Shown here in pieces: positions 51,081 through 59,368 of a stretch of DNA of 63,879 nt; position 1 is the first letter of the stretch, and the number at the start of each line of letters is the position of its first letter. A program made the position numbers and the translations under genes. The DNA comes from Microcaldota archaeon (GTDB lineage Archaea > Micrarchaeota > Micrarchaeia > Micrarchaeales > Micrarchaeaceae), in contig JAJYVY010000001.1 in NCBI GenBank assembly GCA_021791775.1, positions 1 through 63,879 of the forward strand, in the 5' to 3' direction. The notes beneath the pieces are model-generated. The model saw only the letters and a list, made by a program, of their open reading frames with translations. It did no database searches and was not told the origin of the DNA.

Positions 51081-52175
51081 TTATTGCTTCTTTTTTGATA
51101 GGTAGAGCTGGATCGCTGCTTCCACATATGGAGCATACAGAACGCCTACCAGCCTTTTATTTTTTATTACAACTACGGTATTCTTTTCTTCCACCTGCAT
51201 TAACTCAATGGCATCTGATAGTTTTCTGCCGCCATCTATTTTTGGGACTTCGCTCTTAAACATAGTGCCTTCCTTTTCGCTTATGGTGTGGTCTCCCATA
51301 TCCGAATTGGCGCTGAGCCTGCCGCTAAATGCAAAGAACCGATTTCCTTTCTTCAATAGGACTATGTTTGTGCCCTTGCGAACCATCTCTTTGTACAATG
51401 AAGAGAGTCGCATCTGCGGAGTAACCAATATGAAGTTCTTCGTTGCCGCATCTGCTGCGGCAACATTGCGCGCCCTACTTTTGAATATAGCGCTCTGGAG
51501 TTCGGCCTTTGCGCCATCATACAGAAAAAGTGCAATTATCACATCGAAAAGCACGAGGAATTCCCTATATGTGAATGTCGCATTTGGTATTACCGCTGCA
51601 TATATTATGGTTCCGACCACTATCCCTACAACGACTATATTGCTCGCTTTGACAGCGATTTTAGTAGAGTCGAGGGGGCTGTGCCTCCTTTCCAGGTAGC
51701 TCCTCAGTACTCTCCCTCCATCAAGTGGGAATCCTGGAAGGAGATTAAACACGCCTAATAAGAGATTTATCTCGAACAGGAATTGCAGCCCCTGTTTTAG
51801 TATGCCTGCTCCTGGCGCAATTAAGTAAAATGGAACGAATATCAGCCCAAGGGCAATGCTCGTCAGCGGGCCTGCAAGCGAGATTTTCAGTTCCTTTCCG
51901 GGTTTCACTTTGGTGAAATCTATGATGGATGCTCCGCCGATTGGTAGAAGTATTATTTTCTTTACCTTTATGTCATTTCTGATGGCGACTACGGAGTGCG
52001 CCAATTCGTGTATCAGCACACAAACGAAAAGTAGAACTAGGAGCGCAAAGAAAAAGAGCCCGCCAGGGCTTGTTGCAAGTAGGATGAGGGCGAGTAGCAT
52101 CAATCCCAAGAACGTCCAGTGCAGTTGTATTGGTATGCCGAATATCTTTCCTATTGTGGGAGATAATGAAACCAT
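51081..52175 (-). CDS. M50 site-2 protease with C-terminal CBS-like region
   Basis: 364 residues. Zinc motif LIHELAHSVVAIRND around residue 55, second site FNLLPGFPLDGGRVLRSYLE. About six transmembrane segments in the first 225 residues. The C-terminal ~130 residues (VTPQMRLSSLYKEMVRKGTN, DAIELMQVEEKNTVVVIKNK) look like a degenerate CBS pair, as in group III site-2 proteases. Divergent from the phosphoesterase with TATA-like ATTTATTTAA shared in the 42-bp gap. Confidence 0.9.
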   Translation of the reverse strand: MVSLSPTIGKIFGIPIQLHWTFLGLMLLALILLATSPGGLFFFALLVLLFVCVLIHELAHSVVAIRNDIKVKKIILLPIGGASIIDFTKVKPGKELKISLAGPLTSIALGLIFVPFYLIAPGAGILKQGLQFLFEINLLLGVFNLLPGFPLDGGRVLRSYLERRHSPLDSTKIAVKASNIVVVGIVVGTIIYAAVIPNATFTYREFLVLFDVIIALFLYDGAKAELQSAIFKSRARNVAAADAATKNFILVTPQMRLSSLYKEMVRKGTNIVLLKKGNRFFAFSGRLSANSDMGDHTISEKEGTMFKSEVPKIDGGRKLSDAIELMQVEEKNTVVVIKNKRLVGVLYAPYVEAAIQLYLSKKKQ

Positions 52176-52217
52176 AAACCTCTATTAAGTATACCGTTGG
52201 ATTTATTTAATGATTCT

Positions 52218-52988
52218 ATGGAAAAGTATGAGGTGCTGCTTCTTTACCATAAAGCCGCTGCGTTGCTAAAAAGCAACAATAAATGCCATATCGTTGTGGG
52301 AGACCTGCACCTAGGGCTTGAACGAAAGCTTTACGAAAAGGGGATAAAGATGCATACCGCATCAGAAGTGATGGCAAATACCCTAATGAAAATCGCAGAT
52401 GACTACAAAACAAAAAGCATAATTTTGTTGGGCGATGTAAAGGAAAGCATTTTGAATCCTGATGTGGGAGAGCGCAGATCTATAAATCAATTCTTTGACG
52501 CATTAAATGGCTTCGATATAAAAATTGCTTCGGGGAACCACGACTCCAGACTTGGAGATCTGGTAAAAGCGCCGATTGAGGATGAGATAATAATGGGGAA
52601 CGTGGCACTATTGCACGGCAATGCTTGGCCGTCAGAAGCCGCGATGCAGAAAGATTACTTGATTGTGGCGCACAACCATGTTGCAGTCGCCTTCAAAGAC
52701 AAAAATGGCAGGGCCTACGCGCAAAAAGCGTGGTTGGTTTCTGGGTTAGACAGTGCTGGCGCTAAAAAGCGTTATAAAAAATTTAACGCTGAGATCAAAC
52801 TCGTTGTGATGCCCGCTTTTAATGATTTAATAATCGGTATGCCGGTAAATGCGGTGTCAGATAGCCATATCAATCCATTATTTAGAAACCGGGTTTTCAA
52901 CTATGAGGAATCAGAAGTATACTCTATGGACGGGATTCTTATCGGCAGCCCTTCGTCACTAAAAGCCGCAGGATCTATTCCTCTCTGA
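52218..52988 (+). CDS. Calcineurin-like metallophosphoesterase
   Basis: 256 residues. Metal motifs VVGDLHLGLERKLYEKGIKM, ILLGDVKESIL, ASGNHDSRLG, LLHGNAWPSEAAMQ and VAHNHVAVAF are intact, the small archaeal SbcD-related group often found near helicases. Substrate unknown. ATG 52218 is chosen because a TATA-like stretch covers 52200-52211; the frame is open from TTG 52197 and GTG 52233 is also possible. Overlaps the convergent rpoK by 14 bp. Confidence 0.85.
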   Translation: MEKYEVLLLYHKAAALLKSNNKCHIVVGDLHLGLERKLYEKGIKMHTASEVMANTLMKIADDYKTKSIILLGDVKESILNPDVGERRSINQFFDALNGFDIKIASGNHDSRLGDLVKAPIEDEIIMGNVALLHGNAWPSEAAMQKDYLIVAHNHVAVAFKDKNGRAYAQKAWLVSGLDSAGAKKRYKKFNAEIKLVVMPAFNDLIIGMPVNAVSDSHINPLFRNRVFNYEESEVYSMDGILIGSPSSLKAAGSIPL

Positions 52989-53154
52989 GTATAGTTATTG
53001 GTATTATGCCTTCATCGAATTCCAGTTCCGCTAGGTCTATGGGATTCACTATGTTTTCTGGCACCTTCACAAGCGGCGGGGCGCCGTACGCCAACTGCAA
53101 TGCCCTCGCCCCGATAATTCTTGCCTTCTCGTATTTTGAATATTTTTCTGCCAT
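52975..53154 (-). CDS. rpoK: DNA-directed RNA polymerase subunit K
   Basis: A 59-residue gene: MAEKYSKYEKARIIGARALQ, LAYGAPPLVKVP and the end IDLAELEFDEGIIPITILRE, the Rpb6/omega family pattern. RpoK stabilises the polymerase clamp. In many archaea rpoK is next to rpoN and uS2; here it has been relocated between a phosphoesterase and geranylgeranyl reductase, whose stop is 11 bp downstream on this strand's other side. Confidence 0.93.
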   Translation of the reverse strand: MAEKYSKYEKARIIGARALQLAYGAPPLVKVPENIVNPIDLAELEFDEGIIPITILREE

Positions 53155-53165
53155 TTTGCCACCAA

Positions 53166-54605
53166 CTATACTGGATTTGGTTTAAATTTCTGCTTTGCTT
53201 CTTCCATCTCGGCTGCGACCCTCTCCCTCCATGCAGCAAACTCCTTTATGTTACTTGGATAGTGCTCGTATATCCCATTCAAAGTATTCATCTTCTTGAC
53301 CACGTACAAAAGGTTCTGGAACGCCCTGATATTTGATGCGCCTTTTAGTACTAGTTTTGCTTTAGATGCCAGGCTTAATTCTGGTATCATGCCGTAGCTT
53401 AGCTCCTCGGCCTCTTTGGCAGTGAGAAACATTCGCATGCCATAGTTGATTGTGTCATTGTTAAGAGATTGCAGGTATGTCCTGAAGACCTCTAGGCCTG
53501 CTGTCTTCTTGCCGTAGGCTTCATTGAAATCGAGATTGTACTGCCATAGGGATTCTGTACTGGGGCCTCCGTCATTTAATGCCCGGGCTGCTGCGTCACC
53601 TGCAAGTATCCCGGATACCAGAGCCGGACCTATACCGCCTGCGCTTATGGGATTTGGCATCGCCATGCTATCCCCGGCGCCTATGTAGCCATTGAATACC
53701 ATGCAGTCTAATTGCCTTCTTACCGCAACAGACCAGTAGCCTTTCCCATTATTATTTTCATTATAGAGCCTTGGATTCTTTATTGCAGGGTTGTGTTTTA
53801 CATATTCATCCATCAAAGTATGGAGCGTGTCGTTCTTGCCGAGTTTTTTATTCCTTATTTCTAGGCTTTCCTTCTGCACACCTATACCTATGTTAACCCG
53901 TGTGCCTTTCTTAGGGAATACCCATCCATATCCTCCAGGAGCCCATTCTTGATTTAGATGTATGAGTGCATTCTTTGGATCGTAAAACCTTTCGTCAGAA
54001 TGATCCAATTCGAAGTCATAAATATATCTGCCGGTGGACTCTAGGTCTGCCACATCTACAACCTTGTCTATGTAAGGATTATCAGGCAGCTTTCTCCTTA
54101 ATGTGGTTGCGACCCCAAGCGCGTCTATGACGATTTTAGCCCGTATCTCCCTGTGCTGTTTCTCTCTATCTTTGCCAAATATTCCGGTAATATAATTATT
54201 TTCCATTATCGGCCCTTCCACTTCAAATTCAGGCATGTACTCTGCGCCATTTCTCCTTGCTTCCTGCATCAACTTGTATTCGAATGCCGGTCTGTTGAGC
54301 ACATAGCCGGCACCTTCAAAGGGTATCTTATACTCTAGATCGGGAGATATAACTAGAACTCCATCAACCTTGACATCAAGCTCTGGGTAATCGAATGTGA
54401 GGCCCAGTTTCGATTTTATGAATTGAAGGTGTGCATCTGCAACCGCATCGCCGCATACCCAACCCCAGTTGGTCTTCTTGCCCACCTCCTGCTCTTTATT
54501 TCTGTCAAGAAGCAATACCTTTAGGCCTTTTTTCGCGGCTACGGCGGCAGCTAACGAGCCCGCCATTCCGGCTCCTGCGATTATAACATCATATTGATCT
54601 GGCAT
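53166..54605 (-). CDS. Geranylgeranyl reductase (digeranylgeranylglycerophospholipid reductase family)
   Basis: 479 residues. N-terminal FAD-binding IIAGAGMAGSLAAAVAAKKG, WGWVCGDAVADAHL, the PGGYGWVFPKKGTRVNIGIG substrate-cavity motif and FAD motif GYIGAGDSMAMPNPISAGGI. It saturates the isoprenoid chains of archaeal membrane lipids. It precedes rpoK by 11 bp on the minus strand. A promoter GCATATAAAGATAA lies around 54643-54656. Confidence 0.93.
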   Translation of the reverse strand: MPDQYDVIIAGAGMAGSLAAAVAAKKGLKVLLLDRNKEQEVGKKTNWGWVCGDAVADAHLQFIKSKLGLTFDYPELDVKVDGVLVISPDLEYKIPFEGAGYVLNRPAFEYKLMQEARRNGAEYMPEFEVEGPIMENNYITGIFGKDREKQHREIRAKIVIDALGVATTLRRKLPDNPYIDKVVDVADLESTGRYIYDFELDHSDERFYDPKNALIHLNQEWAPGGYGWVFPKKGTRVNIGIGVQKESLEIRNKKLGKNDTLHTLMDEYVKHNPAIKNPRLYNENNNGKGYWSVAVRRQLDCMVFNGYIGAGDSMAMPNPISAGGIGPALVSGILAGDAAARALNDGGPSTESLWQYNLDFNEAYGKKTAGLEVFRTYLQSLNNDTINYGMRMFLTAKEAEELSYGMIPELSLASKAKLVLKGASNIRAFQNLLYVVKKMNTLNGIYEHYPSNIKEFAAWRERVAAEMEEAKQKFKPNPV

Positions 54606-54767
54606 GTATTCTCCTCTAGTTCCTCTACTTTTATTCCGATTTATCTTTATATGCTTATCTGCGGGCCGCTTTCATCCCACTGCTGAAGGGTCTGGAATTC
54701 ACTGCTCACTCTGTTAATATTCTATCGTAATGGCTTTTAAGATTTTGCATTGTATCGGCCGTATGCT

Positions 54768-55397
54768 CTATGATACCAGCCCTTCTGTAAGAAGGTGGTG
54801 GCGTTCCAATATGGGCGTGAGGAATTTGCTTGTTGGAGGCAAGAAGATCAGGAGCATTATGGCATCCCCAGCAACCCATGCAATGGATGCCGGAAGATAT
54901 TCATATGCATGCAATGAGCCTGTAAGCACCAGCATCCCAACTCCTATTATCCCGCCGAGTATGTTTGTTATTACAACCAGCCATAGGAAAAATAGTCCTA
55001 GCGCCCTGGTATTTCCGAGTATATCGCTGCCAAAAGGGCTTACACTATGCTTGGCTGAATAGTTTCTGTATATTACAAATGCCAGCAGAACCGGTATCAG
55101 GTCCCCCAGAGCAAACAGCAGGGATGTTCCGAGCGGCAGATGGGTAAGGATACCGGCCCCGATCACTGTGCCAACGTAGGTACTTATCATGCCCCACAGC
55201 CCCCACCACAATGTGAATAATATTATGAATGCTTCTGCCCAGTAGAACAGGCCGACGCCTGCGTAAGAAAAAGGAGTAAAAACTACGCCCAACCAGGACA
55301 ATCCAATTATTATGAGTATCTGGATGGCATAAATCCCGTATTGCAATGGTGTGTTCTTCTTGCCAGAGCGCCATTGTAAGGTATATCTGACTGCCAT
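54768..55397 (-). CDS. Polytopic membrane protein, weakly MASE1/ECF-S-like
   Basis: 209 residues with six predicted transmembrane helices (IYAIQILIIIGLSWLGVVF, FYWAEAFIILFTLWWGLWGM and so on) and an intracellular loop around 110-125. The repeated gly-rich helix pairs (ISTYVGTVIGAGILTHLPLG) recall MASE1 sensor or ECF-transporter substrate proteins, but no certain family is assignable. ATG 55397 follows GGGGGTTAGTAA and TATA box AACTATAAAATC (about 55422-55433). Confidence 0.65.
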   Translation of the reverse strand: MAVRYTLQWRSGKKNTPLQYGIYAIQILIIIGLSWLGVVFTPFSYAGVGLFYWAEAFIILFTLWWGLWGMISTYVGTVIGAGILTHLPLGTSLLFALGDLIPVLLAFVIYRNYSAKHSVSPFGSDILGNTRALGLFFLWLVVITNILGGIIGVGMLVLTGSLHAYEYLPASIAWVAGDAIMLLIFLPPTSKFLTPILERHHLLTEGLVS

Positions 55398-55600
55398 TTA
55401 CTAACCCCCGTTTCAATTGATTTTATAGTTTATTATAGCTATTGTGATACTGTGGGCGAGATTAATATTTATGCGGTAGTCCGTCAAAGTTGTTGTGGTA
55501 GCCATAGCGCATATGCGGTGGTAAAGGCTTTTGTTCAGGGGCAACGATGTGGTTATGGGCAATATTTTATAATTCTTTAGAGCGGACTTATACAGATTGC

Positions 55601-56101
55601 ATGCTGAATGCATTTTACAGCATAATAATCTATCCCATACTTTATATATTGCCTGCTGAGGTTGCAAATTCTGCGCCCCTGATATTTGGCGGCGGTCCAC
55701 CGCTGGACTTAGGCAGAAAGCTGCACGGCAGGCGGATATTTGGCGACCACAAAACTATCAGAGGGACCATAGCTGGCATTGTTGCGGGTATAGTGATGGG
55801 CCTAATCGAGTATCCGTTCATCCCGTACATGCTCGCCATATCCGTTTTTATGGCAGTAGGCGCGATGTTCGGGGATGTACTGGGTAGTTTTGTGAAGAGG
55901 CGCATAGGCCTGAGGCCTGGCAAGGACATGCCGTGGCTTGATCAGTATGGTTTCTTCGTATTTGCGATACTTTTTGCGGCTTGGCTGGGCCACCTTCCAG
56001 ACATATACGGCCTTATCTTCATAGCGATAGGAAACGGGCTTTTCCATGTGACGGCAAACCGGGTCGCTTATATACTGCGCCTTAAGATGGTGCCTTGGTA
56101 A
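55601..56101 (+). CDS. carS: CDP-archaeol synthase
   Basis: 166 residues. ILPAEVANSAPLIFGGGPPL, DLGRKLHGRRIFGDHKTIRG, GAMFGDVLGSFVKRRIGLRP and GKDMPWLDQYGF are diagnostic of CarS, which makes CDP-archaeol from unsaturated archaetidic acid and CTP. Four to five transmembrane helices. A TATA-like ATTTTATAATT at 55563-55573 places initiation near ATG 55601; the frame is open from 55547. Confidence 0.93.
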   Translation: MLNAFYSIIIYPILYILPAEVANSAPLIFGGGPPLDLGRKLHGRRIFGDHKTIRGTIAGIVAGIVMGLIEYPFIPYMLAISVFMAVGAMFGDVLGSFVKRRIGLRPGKDMPWLDQYGFFVFAILFAAWLGHLPDIYGLIFIAIGNGLFHVTANRVAYILRLKMVPW

Positions 56102-56141
56102 ACCGTACTGAAGAATACTGAATGCGGTTGGGCTCCAAGAA

Positions 56142-56825
56142 TTATACATTTTTCAATATTGTCTTGAAGATTATCCATCCTTCTTGAAGGTTATACCTGG
56201 TATTCTTCTCGTAGTTCCTCTTCTTTTCGAAGCTTGGGACCTCAAGCACGTTGAGCTTCGCTTTGTGCGCTTTGATGAGTATCTCTGTTTCTATGCCCCT
56301 GCCCTTTTCTGTAAGATGTAGCTTATGCAGCGCCTTCCTGGAGAAGCTCCGGTAGCCATAGCTTAAGTCGGTGTATCTGGATGCATATATCAGGTTCATA
56401 AGCTGCACAAAGAACGTATTCCCGATGAGCCTGGCCTGCGGCATGTTTGTTGAGCCTCCGCCTGAGAGGAAGCGCGATCCCACACAGACATCGTATCCTA
56501 TCTCTATTCCAGATATGAGTAGTTTCAGCTCCTTTGGCCTATTTGATAGGTCTGCATCCATTGATATTATTATCTTTCCTCGAGCTGCATTGAAGCCTTT
56601 TATCAATGCTGAACCTTTGCCTACGAAATCTGTCAATACTCTTGCACCGCAACGCTTGGCTATTCTTGCTGTGCCGTTTTTGGATGGACCGAGGCTACTG
56701 CCATCTACGACTATTATCTCGTAGTTATAGCCCTCGAGAACGTCCTTTATCTCTTGAAGCAGTCTCCCGATGTTGCTGCTTTCGCCCATATTAGGTATAA
56801 CAACTGATATGTAAGGGTTGACCAT
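56142..56825 (-). CDS. Family 2 glycosyltransferase (dolichol-phosphate sugar type)
   Basis: 227 residues. YISVVIPNMGESSNIGRLLQ, IIVVDGSSLGPSKNGTARIA, the DXD region ISMDADLSNRPKELKLLI and YRSFSRKALHKLHLTEKGRG resemble archaeal dolichyl-phosphate mannose/glucose synthases. It lacks membrane helices. It could supply lipid-linked sugar to the surface glycoproteins. Confidence 0.88.
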   Translation of the reverse strand: MVNPYISVVIPNMGESSNIGRLLQEIKDVLEGYNYEIIVVDGSSLGPSKNGTARIAKRCGARVLTDFVGKGSALIKGFNAARGKIIISMDADLSNRPKELKLLISGIEIGYDVCVGSRFLSGGGSTNMPQARLIGNTFFVQLMNLIYASRYTDLSYGYRSFSRKALHKLHLTEKGRGIETEILIKAHKAKLNVLEVPSFEKKRNYEKNTRYNLQEGWIIFKTILKNV

Positions 56826-56966
56826 GCACTCCCACGGCTTGTAGCGCCTTAAAGGACAGAATCATAACGCAGTCCGTTTTCCATTAATTTTTATTTATTT
56901 GAGATACTATACTTGTGTTGTAAAAGTTATAAATACATCTATCGATTTAGTAAAAAGGTTGATTTT

Positions 56967-57602
56967 ATAAGAAAAGCGGATAGTATAACGTTTCTTAGGG
57001 TCCTACTGACTCTCTTTGCGGTTTACCTTATATTTGTGAAATTTGATGTGTGGGCGGTAGCTCTTCTCCTCTTCATTGTATTTTGGCTCGATTGGCTGGA
57101 TGGCGTCGCTGCTGCCATAGCCGCCAGCGGTGGCGGCATATCTTTCATTGGATACATACGAGGGACAATGGGAGACAAACCCATGCGTAACAAGATAGCT
57201 GCAGCAAAGAAAAAGGCGGCTGCGCAATCGGGCTACGGGCCAAGGTTGGACATCGCAGGAGACCGCGCAGTAGAATATATCCTATGGTTTGCATACCTTA
57301 TACTTGGACTTGTTCCGCTCATCGTTGTGCTGGTGCTGGTAGCTGTACATTCATATGCCGATGCCATGATGGGAAGCCGTGGCACCTCGTCTAAGATGAG
57401 AAAGAAAATAACAAGGATTGTGTACTCTTCCCACTTCGGCAGATATTTAGGCGGTGTACTGAAGGCAGCAACATTCATCTATCTTGCATTTGTATACATA
57501 ACGGCATACCCCGTTGTGATAGGCGATGTGCTGATAGCGGTAACTTTTGCCTTCATACTGCTGCGCGGGGCAGTGCAAATATATGAGAATATGGGGCGTT
57601 GA
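56967..57602 (+). CDS. CDP-alcohol phosphatidyltransferase with split catalytic motif
   Basis: 211 residues if started at ATA 56967. The motif DWLDGVAAA holds the first two Asp; its second half GPRLDIAGD follows about 40 residues later instead of about 8, because of a basic insertion (IGYIRGTMGDKPMRNKIAAA, then KKKAAAQSGY). All four Asp remain. Four to five membrane helices follow. Likely makes a phospholipid headgroup from CDP-archaeol; alcohol unknown. The frame is open from TTG 56913, but a TATA box TTATAAATACA at about 56927-56937 and the ribosome-binding-like GGTTGATTTT directly before ATA 56967 point to a later, non-standard start. Confidence 0.8.
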   Translation: MRKADSITFLRVLLTLFAVYLIFVKFDVWAVALLLFIVFWLDWLDGVAAAIAASGGGISFIGYIRGTMGDKPMRNKIAAAKKKAAAQSGYGPRLDIAGDRAVEYILWFAYLILGLVPLIVVLVLVAVHSYADAMMGSRGTSSKMRKKITRIVYSSHFGRYLGGVLKAATFIYLAFVYITAYPVVIGDVLIAVTFAFILLRGAVQIYENMGR

Positions 57603-57676
57603 GGGCATGAGGCTTCGTCTCATGATGAGTTGCCTCTACAACCTTCCAGACCTTCCTTGACGTAGTGGTTTTGAGA

Positions 57677-57781
57677 TGCAGGGGGAGAGATTTGGACTCT
57701 CGAAGGCACTAGGCCACAGGATCTTAAGTCCTGCCCATTTTTCTGTGGCTTCTTAGCCAGACCAGACTCTGGAACCCCTGC
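57677..57781 (-). tRNA. tRNA-Leu(UAA) with a 21-nt intron in the D-loop
   Basis: Acceptor GCAGGGG/CCCCTGC with A73, D-stem CCA/TGG, anticodon stem CAGGA/TCCTG with loop CTTAAGA (anticodon TAA), a GGC/GCC variable arm, and T-arm GAGAG-TCCAAAT-CTCTC (C at position 55 instead of T). The D-loop carries 21 extra nt (57740-57760). They include a perfect hairpin TGGCT-AAGA-AGCCA; with central helix TCTG/CAGA and bulges GT|C and AA|A they form a bulge-helix-bulge with a discontinuous outer helix. Removal leaves an ordinary D-loop GAGTCTGGTAA and an 84-nt tRNA. Confidence 0.9.
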
Positions 57782-57804
57782 ATAGAAGCTAATGAGAATA
57801 AGCA

Positions 57805-57813
57805 ATTTATAAG
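57805..57813 (-). promoter_or_regulatory. TATA box for tRNA-Leu(UAA)
   Basis: Minus-strand CTTATAAAT lies 24 nt before the tRNA 5' end at 57781. Confidence 0.6.
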
Positions 57814-57834
57814 TGTTACCGAAAGGCCTTGCTG

Positions 57835-58575
57835 TCAGCCGTACATTGATGGCCCTTCGGGGTTTACTGCCTTCTTGTGAGCATCCTGGGTATCATTGCT
57901 TTTCTTTATGAGGGACCTTATTTTCGTATCCACTTCCTTTACCTCCTTTTCAAGTTCGCTGATATCGATATCCAAACTTAATATCTTGTTTATGCTCTTT
58001 ATGGCGGTTTCGGCATACCTCGGATTTATTATTGCAGGATTAACAGGTATGAGGATGTTTATGTCGGGAACGTTTTCTACTGATGCTTTGAATAGCAGAA
58101 CAGCGCCAACTCCGGTAGACACTCCTTCAGTAATTAAGCTGAGGCCATATTTGGATGCATCTTTTACGCTCTCTTTAGTAGAGCCTATGGCGTAGACGGT
58201 GTCTTCCCCTGCCTCTTCATTCGCGGGGATGCCGCCTATGGATATTATTGACTGCATATTATTTGCTTTAAACATTCCGTAAATTCTTTCGGCTAATTGA
58301 TTCACGATATGCATAGGGATCGCAAATTCCGAGAAAAGTGCAACAATCTGTTTTTCATGCGAATAGTAAAGCCTAACTGGAGGCATTGGAATCCCTGCAT
58401 GTATCGATACGAGGGGTGGAAACTCTTCGCTCTCTATATATCCAATATATTCCATGCCGATTTTGTCGATGATGTAGCTGACTGTCATTGGGCCAACCAA
58501 CCCTACTCCTGGCAACCCCTCTATTAGTATAGCGCCATTGATTTTTGCATCTTTGATGAATTTTATGTTAATCAT
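57835..58575 (-). CDS. PAC2 family protein (proteasome assembly chaperone-like)
   Basis: 246 residues from ATG 58575 (MINIKFIKDAKINGAILIEG). GLPGVGLVGPMTVSYIIDKI, PVRLYYSHEKQIVALFSEFA and TEGVSTGVGAVLLFKASVEN match archaeal PAC2/PbaB-type proteins, chaperones for alpha-ring assembly or ATP-grasp-associated partners. The C-terminal 35 residues are a coiled segment. A TATA-like TTATTAAG at about 58605 excludes the longer open frame. Confidence 0.88.
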   Translation of the reverse strand: MINIKFIKDAKINGAILIEGLPGVGLVGPMTVSYIIDKIGMEYIGYIESEEFPPLVSIHAGIPMPPVRLYYSHEKQIVALFSEFAIPMHIVNQLAERIYGMFKANNMQSIISIGGIPANEEAGEDTVYAIGSTKESVKDASKYGLSLITEGVSTGVGAVLLFKASVENVPDINILIPVNPAIINPRYAETAIKSINKILSLDIDISELEKEVKEVDTKIRSLIKKSNDTQDAHKKAVNPEGPSMYG

Positions 58576-58654
58576 TTGCTCATAAACTATTTGAACACAA
58601 AAACTTAATAAGCAATGATAAATTTGCTTGACGGTTTTTGCAGCATTTACCGAC

Positions 58655-58669
58655 GATATATATTTAAGC
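58655..58669 (+). promoter_or_regulatory. TATA box for the GYLYY-repeat gene
   Basis: GATATATATTTAAGC lies 30 nt before ATG 58699; a GGTGAAATC ribosome-binding site precedes the start. Confidence 0.6.
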
Positions 58670-58698
58670 TTAACGTCGAATATTATAACGGTGAAATC

Positions 58699-58923
58699 AT
58701 GGCACAAAGAATAGGAAGTGAGCGGGTAGGAAGAGAGGACGGTTATCTTTACTACCTAGGAAAGGACGGATACGTCTGGCGCACGCCGATGAGGACGAAC
58801 AGGAGAGGAAGGAAGGCAAAAATCGGCAGCGAGCGCGTGAGGAGAGAGGAAGGCTATCTCTACTTCATCGACAAGGGCGGATACGTAGCAAGAGCCAAGA
58901 TGAACAGACGGGGCAGAAGATAA
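58699..58923 (+). CDS. Small two-repeat GYLYY protein
   Basis: 74 residues made of two ~27-residue copies: IGSERVGREDGYLYYLGKDG (then YVWRTPM) and IGSERVRREEGYLYFIDKGG (then YVARAKM), each followed by a basic RRGR tail. Net charge is strongly positive. Similar single or double GYLYYLGKDGYVW proteins occur in DPANN genomes and are unassigned to a function. Strong promoter and ribosome-binding site suggest high expression. Role in nucleic acid binding is inference from charge. Confidence 0.85.
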   Translation: MAQRIGSERVGREDGYLYYLGKDGYVWRTPMRTNRRGRKAKIGSERVRREEGYLYFIDKGGYVARAKMNRRGRR

Positions 58924-58954
58924 TCGGCGGCTTTTTGCGTGCTGCATGGCAAGG

Positions 58955-59359
58955 CTAAATGCCGAACCTTGCAGCATCATTTATTTTTATATTGTTTTTC
59001 CTGATGAACCCAGCGTTGAACTCTATTACGTATCTGGACGGCGCTTTTGACCTGTAGCCAGAGAAATCGTGCCAGGAGGACGGTTTTGCCGATTCCACAA
59101 AATCCACGACCCGGCGATTGCTGTCAAGCCAGACTATATCAAGCGGAAATCTCATGTTGCGCATCCATATCGGATGGCTTCTGTCGTTCGGGAAGATGAA
59201 CAGCATGCACTCGTTCTGCTTCATCGATTTCCTAAACATGAGCCCAACGGTCATCTTGCGTGGGCTGTCAGCCAAAAAAGCAGACATATTCACTTCGCCT
59301 ATTTGAATTTCTTTGCTTTCAAAACTCAGCTTCCTAGAAAGCAACCATAAAATACACAA
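58955..59359 (-). CDS. DUF192 family protein
   Basis: 134 residues: SPRKMTVGLMFRKSMKQNEC, MLFIFPNDRSHPIWMRNMRF and PLDIVWLDSNRRVVDFVESA, with SRYVIEFNAGFIRKNNIKIN at the end, the DUF192 beta-fold found near the membrane in archaea. TTG start 59359 has GTGATAAG upstream, as gdhA does. No recognisable signal peptide. It follows the PNPOx-like gene by 9 bp. Confidence 0.88.
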   Translation of the reverse strand: MCILWLLSRKLSFESKEIQIGEVNMSAFLADSPRKMTVGLMFRKSMKQNECMLFIFPNDRSHPIWMRNMRFPLDIVWLDSNRRVVDFVESAKPSSWHDFSGYRSKAPSRYVIEFNAGFIRKNNIKINDAARFGI

Positions 59360-59368
59360 CTTATCACA

